The position numbers were made by a program, and so were the translations under genes. A DNA stretch of 64,000 bases from Enchytraeus crypticus (Eukaryota > Annelida > Clitellata > Enchytraeida > Enchytraeidae): assembly GCA_905160935.1 (NCBI GenBank), contig CAJHZI010000814.1, positions 304,001 through 368,000 on the forward strand, given 5' to 3'. Each line of letters opens with the position of its first letter. Within the stretch, counting starts at the first letter, position 1. Of the stretch, positions 19,983 to 31,909 are shown one piece after another. The notes below the pieces were generated by a model. That model saw only the letters and a list, made by a program, of their open reading frames with translations, did not search any database and was not told the origin of the DNA.

Positions 19983-22900
19983 CAACCCTCCATACAGAAG
20001 ACATTAGCATACATGTCTGAAAGATTACTAAATCTTTCGAAAATTGCAAAAAAGGGCTCAAAAATTAAACTAGCATAACTTGGAATTTCTTGAAAATTCT
20101 GAAAATCCTCACACGGGGAAAACCGCTGCACGCGTAAGAGCTAACAAACTAGGCCTACGAATAACGTAAGCAAGTGACACACAAGAACATGAAATATAGA
20201 GACCCACGCACCCAATGTGCCAAACGAAAATCATATAAATAACTGAGACCCCTTAATGAAGAAAAAGTCTATTATCGAGACATAAAAAACTTCGAGCCTC
20301 AGATATCTACGTTAATTCTCGATAGGATAAAGACGATACGCCAATCAACTGCGCAACATCACAACAGCCGAATATAACGATGAAATATAACGACGTAATA
20401 TAACGATTAATAAAGTAAATAGTGTATTGTAATAAATGCATTTCAATGTGGAAATAACTTCAAGAAATCGCTCAAACTACAGCCTTCGCACCGACAACGT
20501 GAACGCGCTTTCAAATGTTTTTTAACTAGACGAGCGGCTTCTGCAGAGAAGCGAACTTCAAAGTCCTGGAACGAGGCACGGCAATTCAAACTCGATCCAC
20601 AGGGCGCTGAAGAAGATCATAGGTCCACTATCCCTGAAGAACTTCCCGCAGAGTCGATGTTCCGAGAACCACATCTCCGAGGTACGGACATGCAAACTAT
20701 ACAACTCACGAACATAAGAGATTGCACATAACAATATGTTACAATCAACGTAACAGCTAAACCTCAATGAACTAACACATAATAGAACTGACTACTAAAG
20801 ATCACAAAATCTAAAATTCACATCAGAAATTTCTGATCTTGACACTAATCATATACTAACTACATAGCAAGAAAGCTATCAAAATCCACGATATCGCTAG
20901 GTAACTCTTAAATTTCAGAGAGAAAATTAAATTTCAAAATTTAAGAAATTTCCATCCTTTATATTCATAGTTGTACTATCAAACATGATCAAGTCAAAGA
21001 GAGAAAATTATTAACATAACCTTAAGGAAAGTAGAAATATCTGAACAGTGAATTCAACTATAACACACGATATCAAAGAACTTGTAGAAAACTTGAAAAG
21101 AAACCTTAACTAAACTACCGTCTCGCGTATTTCTTTTTCACTAGCCCCACTGGGTGAGCCAGAGGAAGAAGTCAAAAATTCTTACAAGAACATAGAAAAT
21201 AATCGTAATGATTCAATTTGTTTCTCAAACTTTCACGTCTACATGAGTGCCACTTGAGAGTTGCCAAGTCTCAAAATGAATAATACATGTCAATCATCAT
21301 CATGTTTCAGTGTAATAGGTGCTCAATTCAACTTACATAACACGAAATACTTCATCACTAACGACTGCTCATCAGTAATTGCATAAATAGAAATGCTGCT
21401 ATACCATTTCAAACGACAATGTGCCCAATAAACGCATGTGCTGTACAAATTTAAAGTGCCCACACTCGAACTATACGAATACTCATATAAATCAAAACAA
21501 TGTTCCCGCAGGAACTAGACAACACCACATAGCCAAGGCACAACACCAAGAAGCGCAAGTGACGAAACAGCGAAACAGTATATGCACGTAATATACAATG
21601 CATACATGGAACCCAATAACTCTAACGACGAAATATAACTTTAGTCAAATTCACCGCAGCTGTTGTTTTAGAATTTCTCTTAAGACTAAGAGAAGGGTTA
21701 AAATAACATGATCATGTTGACTATATCAACCAAAAAACAAATAGAGATCCATCATCAAAGAAATCTCATTAGCAATTTAACTTTCCCACATTTTAGCCAT
21801 TTTCAATTACAAAACCTAAACTAAACTTCGGAGGTTATCCGCTATTATCTGCGTCAACTAATATCTAACATCTACACCTAATACCTAAAACGAACTATAG
21901 CTAACCCACTTAATTCCCACAACGAATTCATTAATCAATTTGTAGTTAAATTCTTTCAAACTTTCATTCTTTCACTTGACATCTTTAAAATAACTAGCTA
22001 AAACGACTCACTAGAAGTGTTTACTTCTCAATGCAACTAACTTACACACTAAGTCAACCGTTGCATTACAAACTACAATACAACTACATTACTTGCTAAA
22101 TAACACTACACTAAAACTAAATATCTTGCTAAGTTACGAACCATACAATACCTATATCTACATTTAATACATGTTTACATAACATACTCCAGCACATATC
22201 ACTAAACATATACATATGACGTAATTACATAACATGTACATTACCGATTACGGTGTTACGTTACATGTTACATGAACGACCACGCGTAACAACAACAACA
22301 CACTCGGAAGATTTCGTTGCCTTAAACGCCTAAAGAACCAATTCCACTCTTAGATTGTTATTTTGATGACCATGAGAATGCGCAGCTGACCTTTCGAGGC
22401 AGAAAAGGCTCATGAACATCAGACGAAGACTAGACCAACGTCCTACTATTCACACTAGCGGCAGCGTACCGCCGAAGAACACGGACTTGAATTCGCCATG
22501 GAATTGTCATTGTAGACGATTTGCAGTCAGATACTGAACACTCATTATCGCACCTAGAACCTAAAGTGCTTTCATCAACGCAATCCAAACTTGTAAATTT
22601 CTAATCACAAAATCACTGTAATTATTATAATATAACTCACTTCCACTCTCTCACGTATCTCCACATAAATCAAAATAGTTTCCATTTTCATATTTGTTTT
22701 CACGCAGTGCCACATAGGCATCTGTACTTTGTATAACCACGCTCTTCTCGCGTTGGTTTCGTTGTCTCATATCGTAAATCATGTTTTCGTCGTCACAATC
22801 ACTTGTTGCACAGAGAAGCAAGTAACTATCAATACCGCATAATTGCTGATGTGGACAAGCCAAAAGTGAAGTACATCAAGCAACGAGTCTACCCTAAGAA

Positions 22901-23038
22901 ACTAAGTAAAGATTCAATTCGTTGTCAATCAATTCCATAAGTCAAAGCTTATGATGATACATTTCCGCTAATCACTCGCGTAGAATGTATATCAAATCTC
23001 AGTTAAATATCGAATTGTTGTTTTTATCCCTGTACGCC
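19983..23038 (-). other. 3' region of the gypsy element without integrase
   Basis: This 3-kb stretch between RNase H and the 3' LTR should encode integrase. The longest minus-strand open stretches (19874-20131, 20558-20767, 22651-22863) are short and show neither the HHCC zinc motif nor the DD35E pattern. The sequence is AT-rich with runs of CTAAC/ACTA-type words at about 21840-22260. I infer replacement or loss of integrase; a long 3' untranslated region is possible. Confidence 0.6.
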
Positions 23039-24662
23039 TTAACCAAAGGTTAGTTGTAGTTCTGCGTCCCAATCCACTATATCCAGCCACTGCAATAGAC
23101 CATACTGATCTCTCTTATTGTATCTGCGCACATTATTGATATTAATATCCTCCATTACCTCACTCGTCTCTGCTAAGGGATTTCCTACATATGTAAATAA
23201 AATGTCGTCTCCAGTAATGTCGAGTTCTTGTTGGGTTATTGGTTCGCCTATTTCATCAGTATAGTACTGTCGAGACAAATAGTCCGAAACAACATTTTCC
23301 GACCCTTTAATCTTCCGAAATTCGACCAAATCTGAATAGATAATCTGACTTAAATAAATTGCCCAACGCTGAAGCCTCAGGGCACGTCTCTCAGACAATG
23401 ATTTGAGAAAACGGGCGGTTTGTGAGTCAGTCTCAATTATAAGACGTCTGTAAACCACTCTACAGTTAAGTCATCCTTATGATACCAGGCTATCTAACAC
23501 TAATTATATATATTCCAATTCTAATCCTACCTTTTTTAAATCCTATATTTATAATTGTATTTTTGAATGTAACAAAATCTCTACTGTGATACATAATTTT
23601 CACTCGGTTAAATCGCTTGTATCAAAATGAAAGAGCTACTTTAGTTCATAGTTTTAAAAGTTTCATTGTCATAAGCATTTAATTAATCTGTAATAATACT
23701 ATATCATGGGATTCGTTGATTGCGTTTCAACATTAATTATTTTGATTATTTCTTTCGTTGGAATTGTATACTGGGCTATTATTTTTAATTATTTTTAATA
23801 ATTGTTTAATTATTTTTAGAATTTTTCTTAAGTTTCAATTTTAACTAATTAAGTGCTACTCTGCTCTGTTGAGTTCCCTGCGTTTCTCTGTAGCGATTCT
23901 CTGTAACTCAGATTTATCGGCAGAAGCAATATTCTTTGTTTAAATTCCTGTTGTTATTATTTCAAACTTTAGTAACTAGAATTTATTTTACTTGTACTTC
24001 AGGTTTATTTCGTTTGCCTAGTTATTTTTCAATTCGTATGATTGAGGGGTGGTCAACTAGATAGGCTACTTGTGACCTCTTTGACGGCCTTGTTTTTGTA
24101 TGTCACTGTATATTTTTAGTGTATCGAAAATAAACATAGTTCTCTCTCTCTTTCTCTCTCTCTCTCTCTTAACCACCAGGTAGCGGTACTTCTCCAAAGA
24201 AATAATAATCGCTAACGTTTCCAGTTCGTTAACGCTCCACTTAGCCTCTGCTGGCTGAAGTTTTCTACCAAACGCCGAGATCAAAGATTTAGTCCTACCG
24301 TCCTCGTTGAGAAGGGAAATGGTGCCACTGACGGCCAGACGACTTGCATCCGTCGTAATTACTAGTGTCCTGTCTGGATTTTCATATGGGTAAGATAAAG
24401 TAGGAAGATTACACATACCGTCTTTTAATACCTGCCATGCTCGAGAATGCTCCTCCGTCCATACAAAACTTACCTTAGAACCAGTTAGGTTTTGCAGAAC
24501 TGCTGCCTTAATGGCATAACCAGGTAAATAATTTCGATAGAAGGCGAACATACCCAATGCTGATTTCAGCTCCTTCTTCGTCATAGGTTCTCTGATGGCT
24601 GTCATGACTTTAATCTTGTCCGGATCGGGTCTCATTCTGTCTTTATCAAAAACGTGGCCCAA
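23039..24662 (-). pseudogene. Gypsy RNase H and connection, split by a 0.7-kb insertion
   Basis: 24662-24180 carries the linker after reverse transcriptase (GHVFDKDRMRPDPDKI, TKKELKSALGMFAFYRNYLP) and RNase H motifs VITTDAS, WSVNELETLAI and LEKYRYLV. The domain resumes at 23458 with YRRLIIETDSQTARFLKS (third acidic residue) and a connection ending ...SDYLSRQYYTDEIGEP. The interrupting block 23459-24170 is flanked by AACCAC on both sides. Beyond 23039 the frame closes. The HHCC and DDE parts of integrase that should follow are not found. Confidence 0.85.
23459..24170. mobile_element. 0.7-kb unclassified insertion in RNase H
   Basis: AACCAC at 23453-23458 and 24171-24176 brackets it as a 6-bp target duplication. 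It is AT-rich, has no reading frame of note, and ends on the plus side with a (CT)n tract (24139-24170). A simple-repeat end suggests a truncated LINE or SINE, but no family is recognised. Confidence 0.75.
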
Positions 24663-25197
24663 AAATTACCTGCAACATAGTACCTGCGAACATAGTAGCT
24701 TAGTCTTTTCCGGAGAAAGATGTAAACTTACCTGTTGAAGTCTCTCGAAGAGACGCTTCATCACCCCATAGTGTGTCTCCAGATCGGGAGTATGAAGTAA
24801 CACATCATCAATATAGTGGACTAACTCAATACTTACTCAAAAGTGCATCCTCCTCTATAGTCATGTTGATTGCTCTGCACATGAATGCAGGTGAAAGTTT
24901 GCACCCGAACGGAGGTCTGTTATGAATCGGAAGTCTGTTATGAATGTATGTTGAGCCCTGTACTGAGAAAGCTAAAAGACGTCTGTCTCTTTCACAAATC
25001 TGGATTTGTGAATATGCCGATCTGAGGTCAAAAACTGAGAACACCTTCGAACCAACGTCAACTATTTTTTTAATTGATTCCTGCAATGTGAACGGTAAGA
25101 ATGTGTCATCGCGTAATTGAATATTTATGCTTCTCATGTCATACACCATGCGAAACTTACCATTGGATTTCTTGACAAGCACATGTAGCATACGCAC
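24663..25197 (-). pseudogene. Gypsy reverse transcriptase
   Basis: 25197-24826 has VKKSNGKFRMVYDMRSIN, KVFSVFDLRSAYSQIQI (the first catalytic Asp) and FGCKLSPAFMCRAI. In a shifted frame YIDDVLLHTPDLETHYG follows, with the YxDD pair at 24804-24815. A frame change sits near 24826 and stops occur before RNase H. These are all palm motifs of Ty3/gypsy polymerases. A short repeated piece (IHNRLPIHNRPP) near 24910-24940 looks like a small duplication. Confidence 0.9.
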
Positions 25198-25723
25198 TTG
25201 ACCCTTTACTGATCAAACCACTAGCCAACATACATGAACGAATGGCCTTGATTGGCTCTGACCATGGTCTTGTCCAATTCATTTTATTTGATTCCAAACC
25301 TACCCTTCTTGTCCTCCTTTCTTGTCCAACCCTTCTTACATCACCTTCAACAAATTTCCCCTTTAAGGCCTCAAACCTTAACAGATCCTCTACTAACATA
25401 AATCCATCCTCGCCTATTTCTACTCCATGTTCTTTTTCACCGTGTCTCAACAAATACGACATCACTCTTGCTAATAGATTCAAATCTTTCTCCTGATCAC
25501 TCCTTACATTTTCTGAGGTCGCGTGAATTTCTGCAGTTACTTCCACTAAGTGAGCTCTGGGAACCGTCAACAAACTAATACTATCACTTCTGATGGCTAA
25601 TTTAGGCGTATCTGTCTCCCTTTCACCACTAATATCATTCAAACTATCCGACTCAAAATTTAAATCAATATCATCCATCTTCAACATCATCGTTATTAGA
25701 AAAATAGTCATTAGCAACCACAT
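25157..25723 (-). pseudogene. Linker with Tpt1/KptA-like N-lobe, then start of reverse transcriptase
   Basis: In this 188-residue frame, residues ~81-145 (25483-25289) read NLLARVMSYLLRHGEKEHG, then VEIGEDGFMLVEDLL, GKFVEGDVRRV and RRTRRVGLE. This order (SYxLRHx..., G+xxDxxGFxxVxxLL, xxEDVxRVV, KxRFxL) is that of the N-terminal winged-helix lobe of Tpt1/KptA, the NAD-dependent tRNA 2'-phosphotransferase. The RH dipeptide contains the conserved Arg. The following RANQGHS motif and the ADP-ribose-binding C-lobe are absent, so enzyme activity is not expected. From residue ~157 the text becomes the N-terminal edge of gypsy reverse transcriptase (PIKAIRSCMLASGLISKGSS). Tpt1 homology is by recognition of motifs, not a search. 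Confidence 0.7.
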
Positions 25724-26264
25724 TATCAGTGTTACCTAGCTCTATCTGATCGCATGTTTGAGTGCAAGCAACCTGCAAACAAACGCTCTCAGTAGAAACT
25801 GATTTACTGCATAATTTTATCACGTCTGTACCGACCAATTTGTTGCACAAGCAAATTGCATCCGTATTAACACATTTAGCAGAAACAGATTTAGCATTAG
25901 CGTTAACGTTACTGCTGGTCTTAACATCTTTATCAGCTTTAACGGTGCAAACATCTTGCACATTAGATATATCAGATTTACGACTATCAACCTGTCCAGC
26001 ATTAATATTAGCACCACATCTTTTAACAGAATCATCGCGTGAATTCCTTAATACATTATCACAATCAGAAACGTGATTGTAATGTTTATTATTACAATCA
26101 AAGATTTTCTTATTTGCAGAACTTATGCTTTTAGAACACGCATCACTATCATGCGACCAAACAGATATTATACTCTCTGTATCTCTAACTTGCACTTCAG
26201 CCAATAAAACGGCTGTAGGCGCTCCTTGTCTTAACTTAAACACTCTATTGCCATAATTCTGCAA
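25671..26264 (-). pseudogene. Gypsy polyprotein linker, low-complexity part
   Basis: This is a 198-codon open stretch downstream of protease, rich in Asp, Asn, Ser, Lys and Val with scattered Cys. The DNA repeats a TTAACGTTA-like theme. No domain is recognised. It leads by a frame change near 25690 into the Tpt1-like segment. Confidence 0.55.
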
Positions 26265-26397
26265 TTTAATATAACCGGTATCAGAAAGTTTACGTTATCT
26301 TTTATTTTGAATCACAACGCCTTCGGGTTGCACCGATAAAGGCATGATAATACTGTTCACGTTAAATCTTTATTTGCATGCTACTTTGACATATCTA

Positions 26398-27147
26398 CTG
26401 GGTGAGTAAAAAAATGATAACACCTGCAAAAAGTTTGAATATCTCAGGTTATTGTTAATATTTTCAAATAAAACTTTTAGCATTTACTAAAGGACTAATT
26501 TCTGATGGGCTGGCCAATTTTCATCCATTTTGGTACATAGATTGGCTAGTTATGCAAGTTTCAGCAGAGCAACCCCCCCATTTTTACCTACAAATGGCGT
26601 TTGCTACAATGGTTAGGGCAGATTGCACTTCATTGACGAGAAGGTAAAGGTGAACTCTCAGTATTACGTCAAAACTTTGCTTCCGGAGCTGTTTGATAAT
26701 TGCTAGGCTCTTCTACCAAAAGGTTTCATCTTTCAACAGAATGGTGCTCAGGCTCATGCATCTCGTCGTGCACAGGAATGGATCAGCGAGAGAAACCCGG
26801 ATTTCATCGAGAAGAATGAATTGCCTCCAAACTCATCCGATCATAATCCTCTGGATTACAATATCTGTGGAACCATGCTGCAACTCTTAACAGAAACACC
26901 AGCCGAAGCCTAAAAGCCAGACAGAACTACTCGAGGAGCTTTACGCCATTTTTAGGTAAAAATGAGGGGGTTGCTCTGCTGAAACTTGCATAACTAGCCA
27001 ATTTATGTACCAAAATGGATGAAAATTGGCCAGCCCATCAGAAATTAGTCCTTTAGTAGTTGGTAAAAGTTTTATTTGAAAATATTAACAATAGCCTGAG
27101 ATATGCAAACTTTTTGCAGGTGTTATCTCTTTTCTTTACTCACCCTG
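26398..27147 (+). mobile_element. Second mariner derivative, inserted in the gypsy polyprotein
   Basis: The ends are CTGGGTGAGT (26398) and ACTCACCCTG (27147), with TA at 26396-26397 and 27148-27149. The inverted repeats are about 200 bases. The transposase remnant (plus strand, 26600-26910) includes GFIFQQNGAQAHASRR and PNSSDHNPLDY. It has the same missing N-terminus and the same Asn at the second catalytic position as the copy at 12981, and in addition lacks the C-terminus. Confidence 0.9.
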
Positions 27148-27595
27148 TATAGGATTTCGCATTAATTACAGTATTAGTAGCAACACGCACAAGACCTACG
27201 TAATTTGCTGCGTTCAGAAATTTTAACTGAACCTTTCCACCTAAAATCGATACATTTCCAGATCTATAGTTACAAATTATTTCATGTTGTCTCAAAGCAT
27301 CCAGACCTAACAAACATTGAACACTGAGGTTCTTAACCACAAGAAAAACTTGTTTCACTGAGATACCATCGAAAGAAAGTTCAAGACAAACTTTACCCAA
27401 AACAAACATTTTGTTACCAGACGCTGAGACCAGAAAGGTAGGGTCTCTATCTTCAAGAGGAAGAAGTTTGTGCTCAATCTTAGAAAAGAACAATTCATCA
27501 ATTATTGAATGATACGCCCCAGAGTCAATAAGAATCGTGCAAAAAACACCAGATATCTTTAATCTTAACATAGAAGAAAATTTCTCCTCCATCAC
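27140..27595 (-). pseudogene. Gypsy aspartic protease
   Basis: The frame includes FCTILIDSGAYHSIID, the retropepsin active site (Asp in DSGA; DTG and DSG are both used in the family), then SVQCLLGLDALRQHEI, the LGLD-type second motif, and a C-terminal GKVQLKF-like strand. Retropepsins cut Gag-Pol after dimerising. The frame runs into the mariner end at 27147 and stops there, so the polyprotein is cut off from its pol part. Confidence 0.8.
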
Positions 27596-27712
27596 ATTAT
27601 TTACATTAACATTTGTAACGTTATTGTCATTAACCGCATTAACTTTATTCGTTTCACTACCGTTAACGAAAGTTTGCTTGCTATGCGTTTTTGACCGATA
27701 GCAGCGATCCTG

Positions 27713-29124
27713 TCAATTTTTAAATCGAGTGCGGCATTTTCGTGAGTAATGTCCGATGTATGAGAATCGATGACATTTAGCATTCTTTGCATAATATGTC
27801 TGATCAGCTCCATGTGGTAAACCACAGCGATCGCACGCCTGTGTACAGGCAGGTAGAGGCTGCTGCAGAACGTTAACTCCCGCGTAATCCGATCTCGGAT
27901 TAACTGAATTTTGACGTCTATTATTACTCCTAAAGTTAACAAAGCTTGCCTCAGAATTATATTGCTTATTTGAAACCGTGCACACATTATTCGCATGCGT
28001 TGCCTCGATTGTTTTAAATCGATTGCTTATCTCGGTGGTGAACTTAGCAAATTGTTTCGCAAAAAAGGATTGCGAGGAAAACGGATCTACGTCGTTACCA
28101 ATGGACCCATACATGATAATATCTTGTATAGTGTTTATCGTATGGTGTCTCAGCGCTTGTTTTACCGCCGGTCTGAGACCTGCAAGTACCGCACTGCGTG
28201 TCTCATCTTCGCTTGCATTACAAGTCCTGGCTAGTGACCTAATCACATTTACGTATTGCTCAGTAGTTTCACTGGATAATTGTGATCGCTTGTAGATGTC
28301 TGCTAATGCTTGCCACCTCGTGCTTTCAGGCATGCTAGACCTAGCTGGAAATGCGGTTCGGAACTGGTCAAAAGATGCAATATGATTTGGTCTGTTTGGA
28401 TGCTCAAGATTCAAATCTCGAGTCCAGATTGTGGCTCCATTTGCTAAATTCATGATTTCAATTGTCATGCGCTGCTTCTCATTAGTAATATTCATTGACT
28501 GAATATACCAATGGACATTCTGTATCCACTGTGCTGGACACTCTGATGTCATGCCCCGGAAAGGTCTGATTGCATTACCGGAACAGCACAAATATTGATT
28601 AACTGATTAGTAACACTTACCTCAGTTGATTGACTATCGCTCAAAACCTGTCTAGTTGCTCTTCCGTATGTGCCAAGAATATAATCCTGAACGTTGTCCA
28701 CAGAAGACAACGACAACTGTCTATCCACCTGTGCTAGATTGGTATCAGCACTACGCTGAACTGTAACTCGAGACAGTCCTTTTTTCCCAATCTCAGGTTT
28801 GTTAGCCACAGAAAAGTCTCTGTCAGTCTTTTTAGCTCATGTAGCCTTTGTCGTCTTATCCTTGGTCTTCGTTGGCCGTTTGTCAGTAGAGGTTAAATTA
28901 GATCTTAATTGTCTTTTGTCCCGTTTCGTAGTTTTAGTTGCAGTATCAAGCTCTGAATTATTGTTATGTCCAAATTTACCTCGTCTTCGGAATAAACCGT
29001 CATTTCGTCTGTTAATTCCTTCTAAAGCTGAGCGTTTGAACTTTTGACTGACGTTTGAACGTGTTATGTCACTATGTTTTGATTGATTGTTAATTAACTT
29101 GTTGTTAGCTATCACTATTGTCAC
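27713..29124 (-). pseudogene. Gypsy gag, one stop and one frameshift
   Basis: The frame opens at 29124 with a basic, Ser/Thr/Lys-rich N-terminus. It meets a single TGA near 28827, continues to about 28549, and shifts frame around 28560-28600 into the capsid part. That part (28591-27713) has FRGMTSECPAQWIQNVHWY and RWQALADIYKRSQLSSETTE, typical of gypsy capsids. It ends with a degenerate zinc-knuckle region (CDRCGLPHG and CHRFSYIGHYSRKC). The second knuckle has Phe where Cys is expected and the first lacks a Cys as well. Gag would package the RNA in cytoplasmic particles. This copy cannot make an intact protein. Confidence 0.8.
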
Positions 29125-31893
29125 CCTCTTGACACTTTATTGTCACTATGCCAACTCTTTATTAACACGTGTTATCCTTTGTTAACACTACGTTATAGCT
29201 ATGTTAACTCACTGTTATACTTATCACCGTGTTATCACGTTATCACTGTGTTATCACCTTATCACTGTGTTATATGACCTACACTTTATCAATGTGCCAT
29301 CACGTGATCACTGCGTTATCACCTTATCAATATGTTAAAACATTATCACTGTGTTATCAGTTTATAACTGTGTCATAACGTTATCACTTGTTATCACTTT
29401 ATCAATTTGTTATCACTTTCTCACTTTTTATCACGCTATCGCTTTATCCCTGTTATCACGTTTTCACTATGTTATCACATTAACACCTAATCGTTATGTT
29501 ATCGTTTAGTCACTTTGTTATCAGTTTAGAACTGTGTCATCACGTTATCAATGTATTATGTCTACCTTTCGTTATCACGTTATCACTATATTACTCTGTT
29601 ATCACCTTATCGTACGTTGCACTTTAGTATCACAATACTATCACACTGTTAATACTATGTTATAGCTATGCTGGTATGCTGTTACACAGTTAACACTTTG
29701 TTGTCACTATGTCAATACGTTTTTCCTGAATTGTCACTATGCCACAAAACTAACAAACAATTAACGGTTTGTTATATACCTGCTGTTATGCTAACCGTGT
29801 TATTGTAAAACCTTGTTATAAATATCTGCACTTGTTACTTGTTACTTCTTACATATTACTGCTTAATGTTCCATGTTTATGTTACAAGTTACTGTAGTTA
29901 CTTATTGTTACTTAATGCTACCTGCATCACTCACTGTTACCTGTACTCCTTAGTGTTATCTTGTTAACTTATTAAGTTACTACTGTTCACTTATCGTTAC
30001 TTGGTTAACTTCTTGTTACCTGTTACTGTTATGTTACTCTTGTGTTACTGTATTACTATCAATTATCGCCAACAACACTTAATTATACTTTACTGTTGCA
30101 TATTCAATAAATCAATATAATATTATTAATTATATCAACCTGCCAAATTAAATTTATTATTTATTATAACGCAATTAATATATTTCCTTATATTAATTAA
30201 TTATATCTTCCTGCAAAATTAAACTCAACTGATCTATAAATTCAATTACATTTAAAGTTTGCTAAGTCCCAAATTAAATTAAATTACTAACTCCTAATAT
30301 TACCCTTACATTAAGTAACTACCAGTTTATTGTATTGTATGATTGTATAATTATGTTGTATATGTATAGCTGTATACTATTATTGTCTTTATATACTTTT
30401 ATAATGTATACTTATATTTATGTATTATATAGTTGTTTATGTATACTGTTGAACCTTATACAGTGTATAATATTATTATATGTGTGTATTGTATCTGTAT
30501 AGTATTATTGTGACTGAATAGCATAACTGTACATGTATATTACTAACGTCTAATGTATTTGTATATTATTATATACTCTTTGTATTTGTTAATATTTTCA
30601 TATATTATTGCATTTGGTATATTATTATTGTAAGCTGACTTGTATGTTGTTAGTGTATGCTGTATTGTATACTGTGTTGTTGCTATTTATTGTCATTGTT
30701 ATTGTGCTTGTTATTGTTTACCTGTTATTCATCAAACAAATCAAGTAATTATTTATTATTCTATAATTGTCTTGTTATTGTTGACTCTTATTAAATACCA
30801 AACCTTGTGTACCTGTTATTGTTAGACGAACTAACCACTTACTTTTTTATTGCTATTACAACAAATAACCATGTAATTATTTATCGTTATTACATGAACT
30901 ACCCACGCAATTATTTACTGATTCAGTGTTTGTCCTAGTTCCTAATTGTCCTAATTTACAATTGTCCTTTAATAACCACTTGCACTATAATTGTCCAATT
31001 GTCTGACCCCTGTCTGTGTACAGACAAATGACGTCCTAATTACTTACTTGTATATGTCTGTCGAATCGTCAGACACCCTGACTGTATATTTGTCTGTCTG
31101 TCTGACCCCTGTCTGTCTGTCTATCAGATTAGTCAATCAGACACTCTGTCTGTCAATCTGTCTGTCTATCAGATTAGTCAGACACTCAGTCTGTCTATCT
31201 GTCTGTCTATCAGATTAATCAATCTGACACTCAGTCTGTCAATCTGTCTGTCCATCAGATTAGTCAATCAGACGCTCTGTCTGTCAATCTGTCTGTATTT
31301 GGCTAACTGTCAGTAACGTTGCTTCTGTTGACGATACTAACTACGAGTCTCTACTAACTACTACTAACCGATGTACATGTATATTCAACGTACATATGTA
31401 TTCGAAATATCTTTCAATTTCTTATACAATAGGCATTATTGTTATATTATTACCTTACAATAAATTCCGCAATAAAATTCACGCATTAAACTATGTTAAC
31501 TTTTACGCAAAATCAGTGACAAAATCTCAATGACCTCACAGCGGCGCAGTCGTTCACTGTGCTATCTCATAGGCTAGCTTGAACTGGACAACCCGACTAT
31601 GCACGTCGGTTATTCTTGGTTAAGCCACGAACAGCACCTATATGCCATGCCAAAGGGGCAATGGCTGCACCCTAAATTTATTTTAAAAAATATATATCGC
31701 TTATTTTAATTTAATTACTATTAATATAATTTTTAATTCAAAGAATATAACTGATATATCTGGTAACCGCAGTGAATATCGTTTCCCTTGCAACGTATAA
31801 ATAATTATAACTAACTAATAGAGGCTTTCATCACTAAATTCAATTTACCCAAAGGCCCATTAAATCAAATCCAGAGGTGAAAGTAGCGCATCC
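29125..31893 (-). repeat. Gypsy leader made of successive simple-repeat blocks
   Basis: On the plus strand, 29150-29760 is a degenerate array of GTTATCAC. 29815-30060 is rich in TTGTTACTT. 30100-30620 is AT-rich with ATATTATT. 30640-30900 repeats TTATTGTTA, and 30970-31310 is CTGTCTGT. The last contains about five ~50-base units with ATCAGATTAGTCAATCAGACACTC. 31320-31890 is unremarkable. No long reading frame crosses the area on the minus strand. It sits where the untranslated leader between primer site and gag belongs, and is far longer than usual. Confidence 0.75.
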
Positions 31894-31909
31894 ATAACAA
31901 GTAGCACCA
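31894..31909 (-). promoter_or_regulatory. Primer-binding site of the gypsy element
   Basis: Directly after the 5' LTR the minus strand reads TGGTGCTACTTGTTAT. It begins with TGG as needed to pair with a tRNA 3' end. The primer tRNA is not determined. Confidence 0.6.

Noticed and set aside
25242-25496. Plus-strand frame opposite the Tpt1-like segment
   Set aside because: It is an antisense shadow of the minus-strand polyprotein with no recognisable domain.
30991-31218. Cys/Leu/Ser-repeat open frame
   Set aside because: It is produced by the CTGTCTGT repeat in the gypsy leader and lies antisense to the element.
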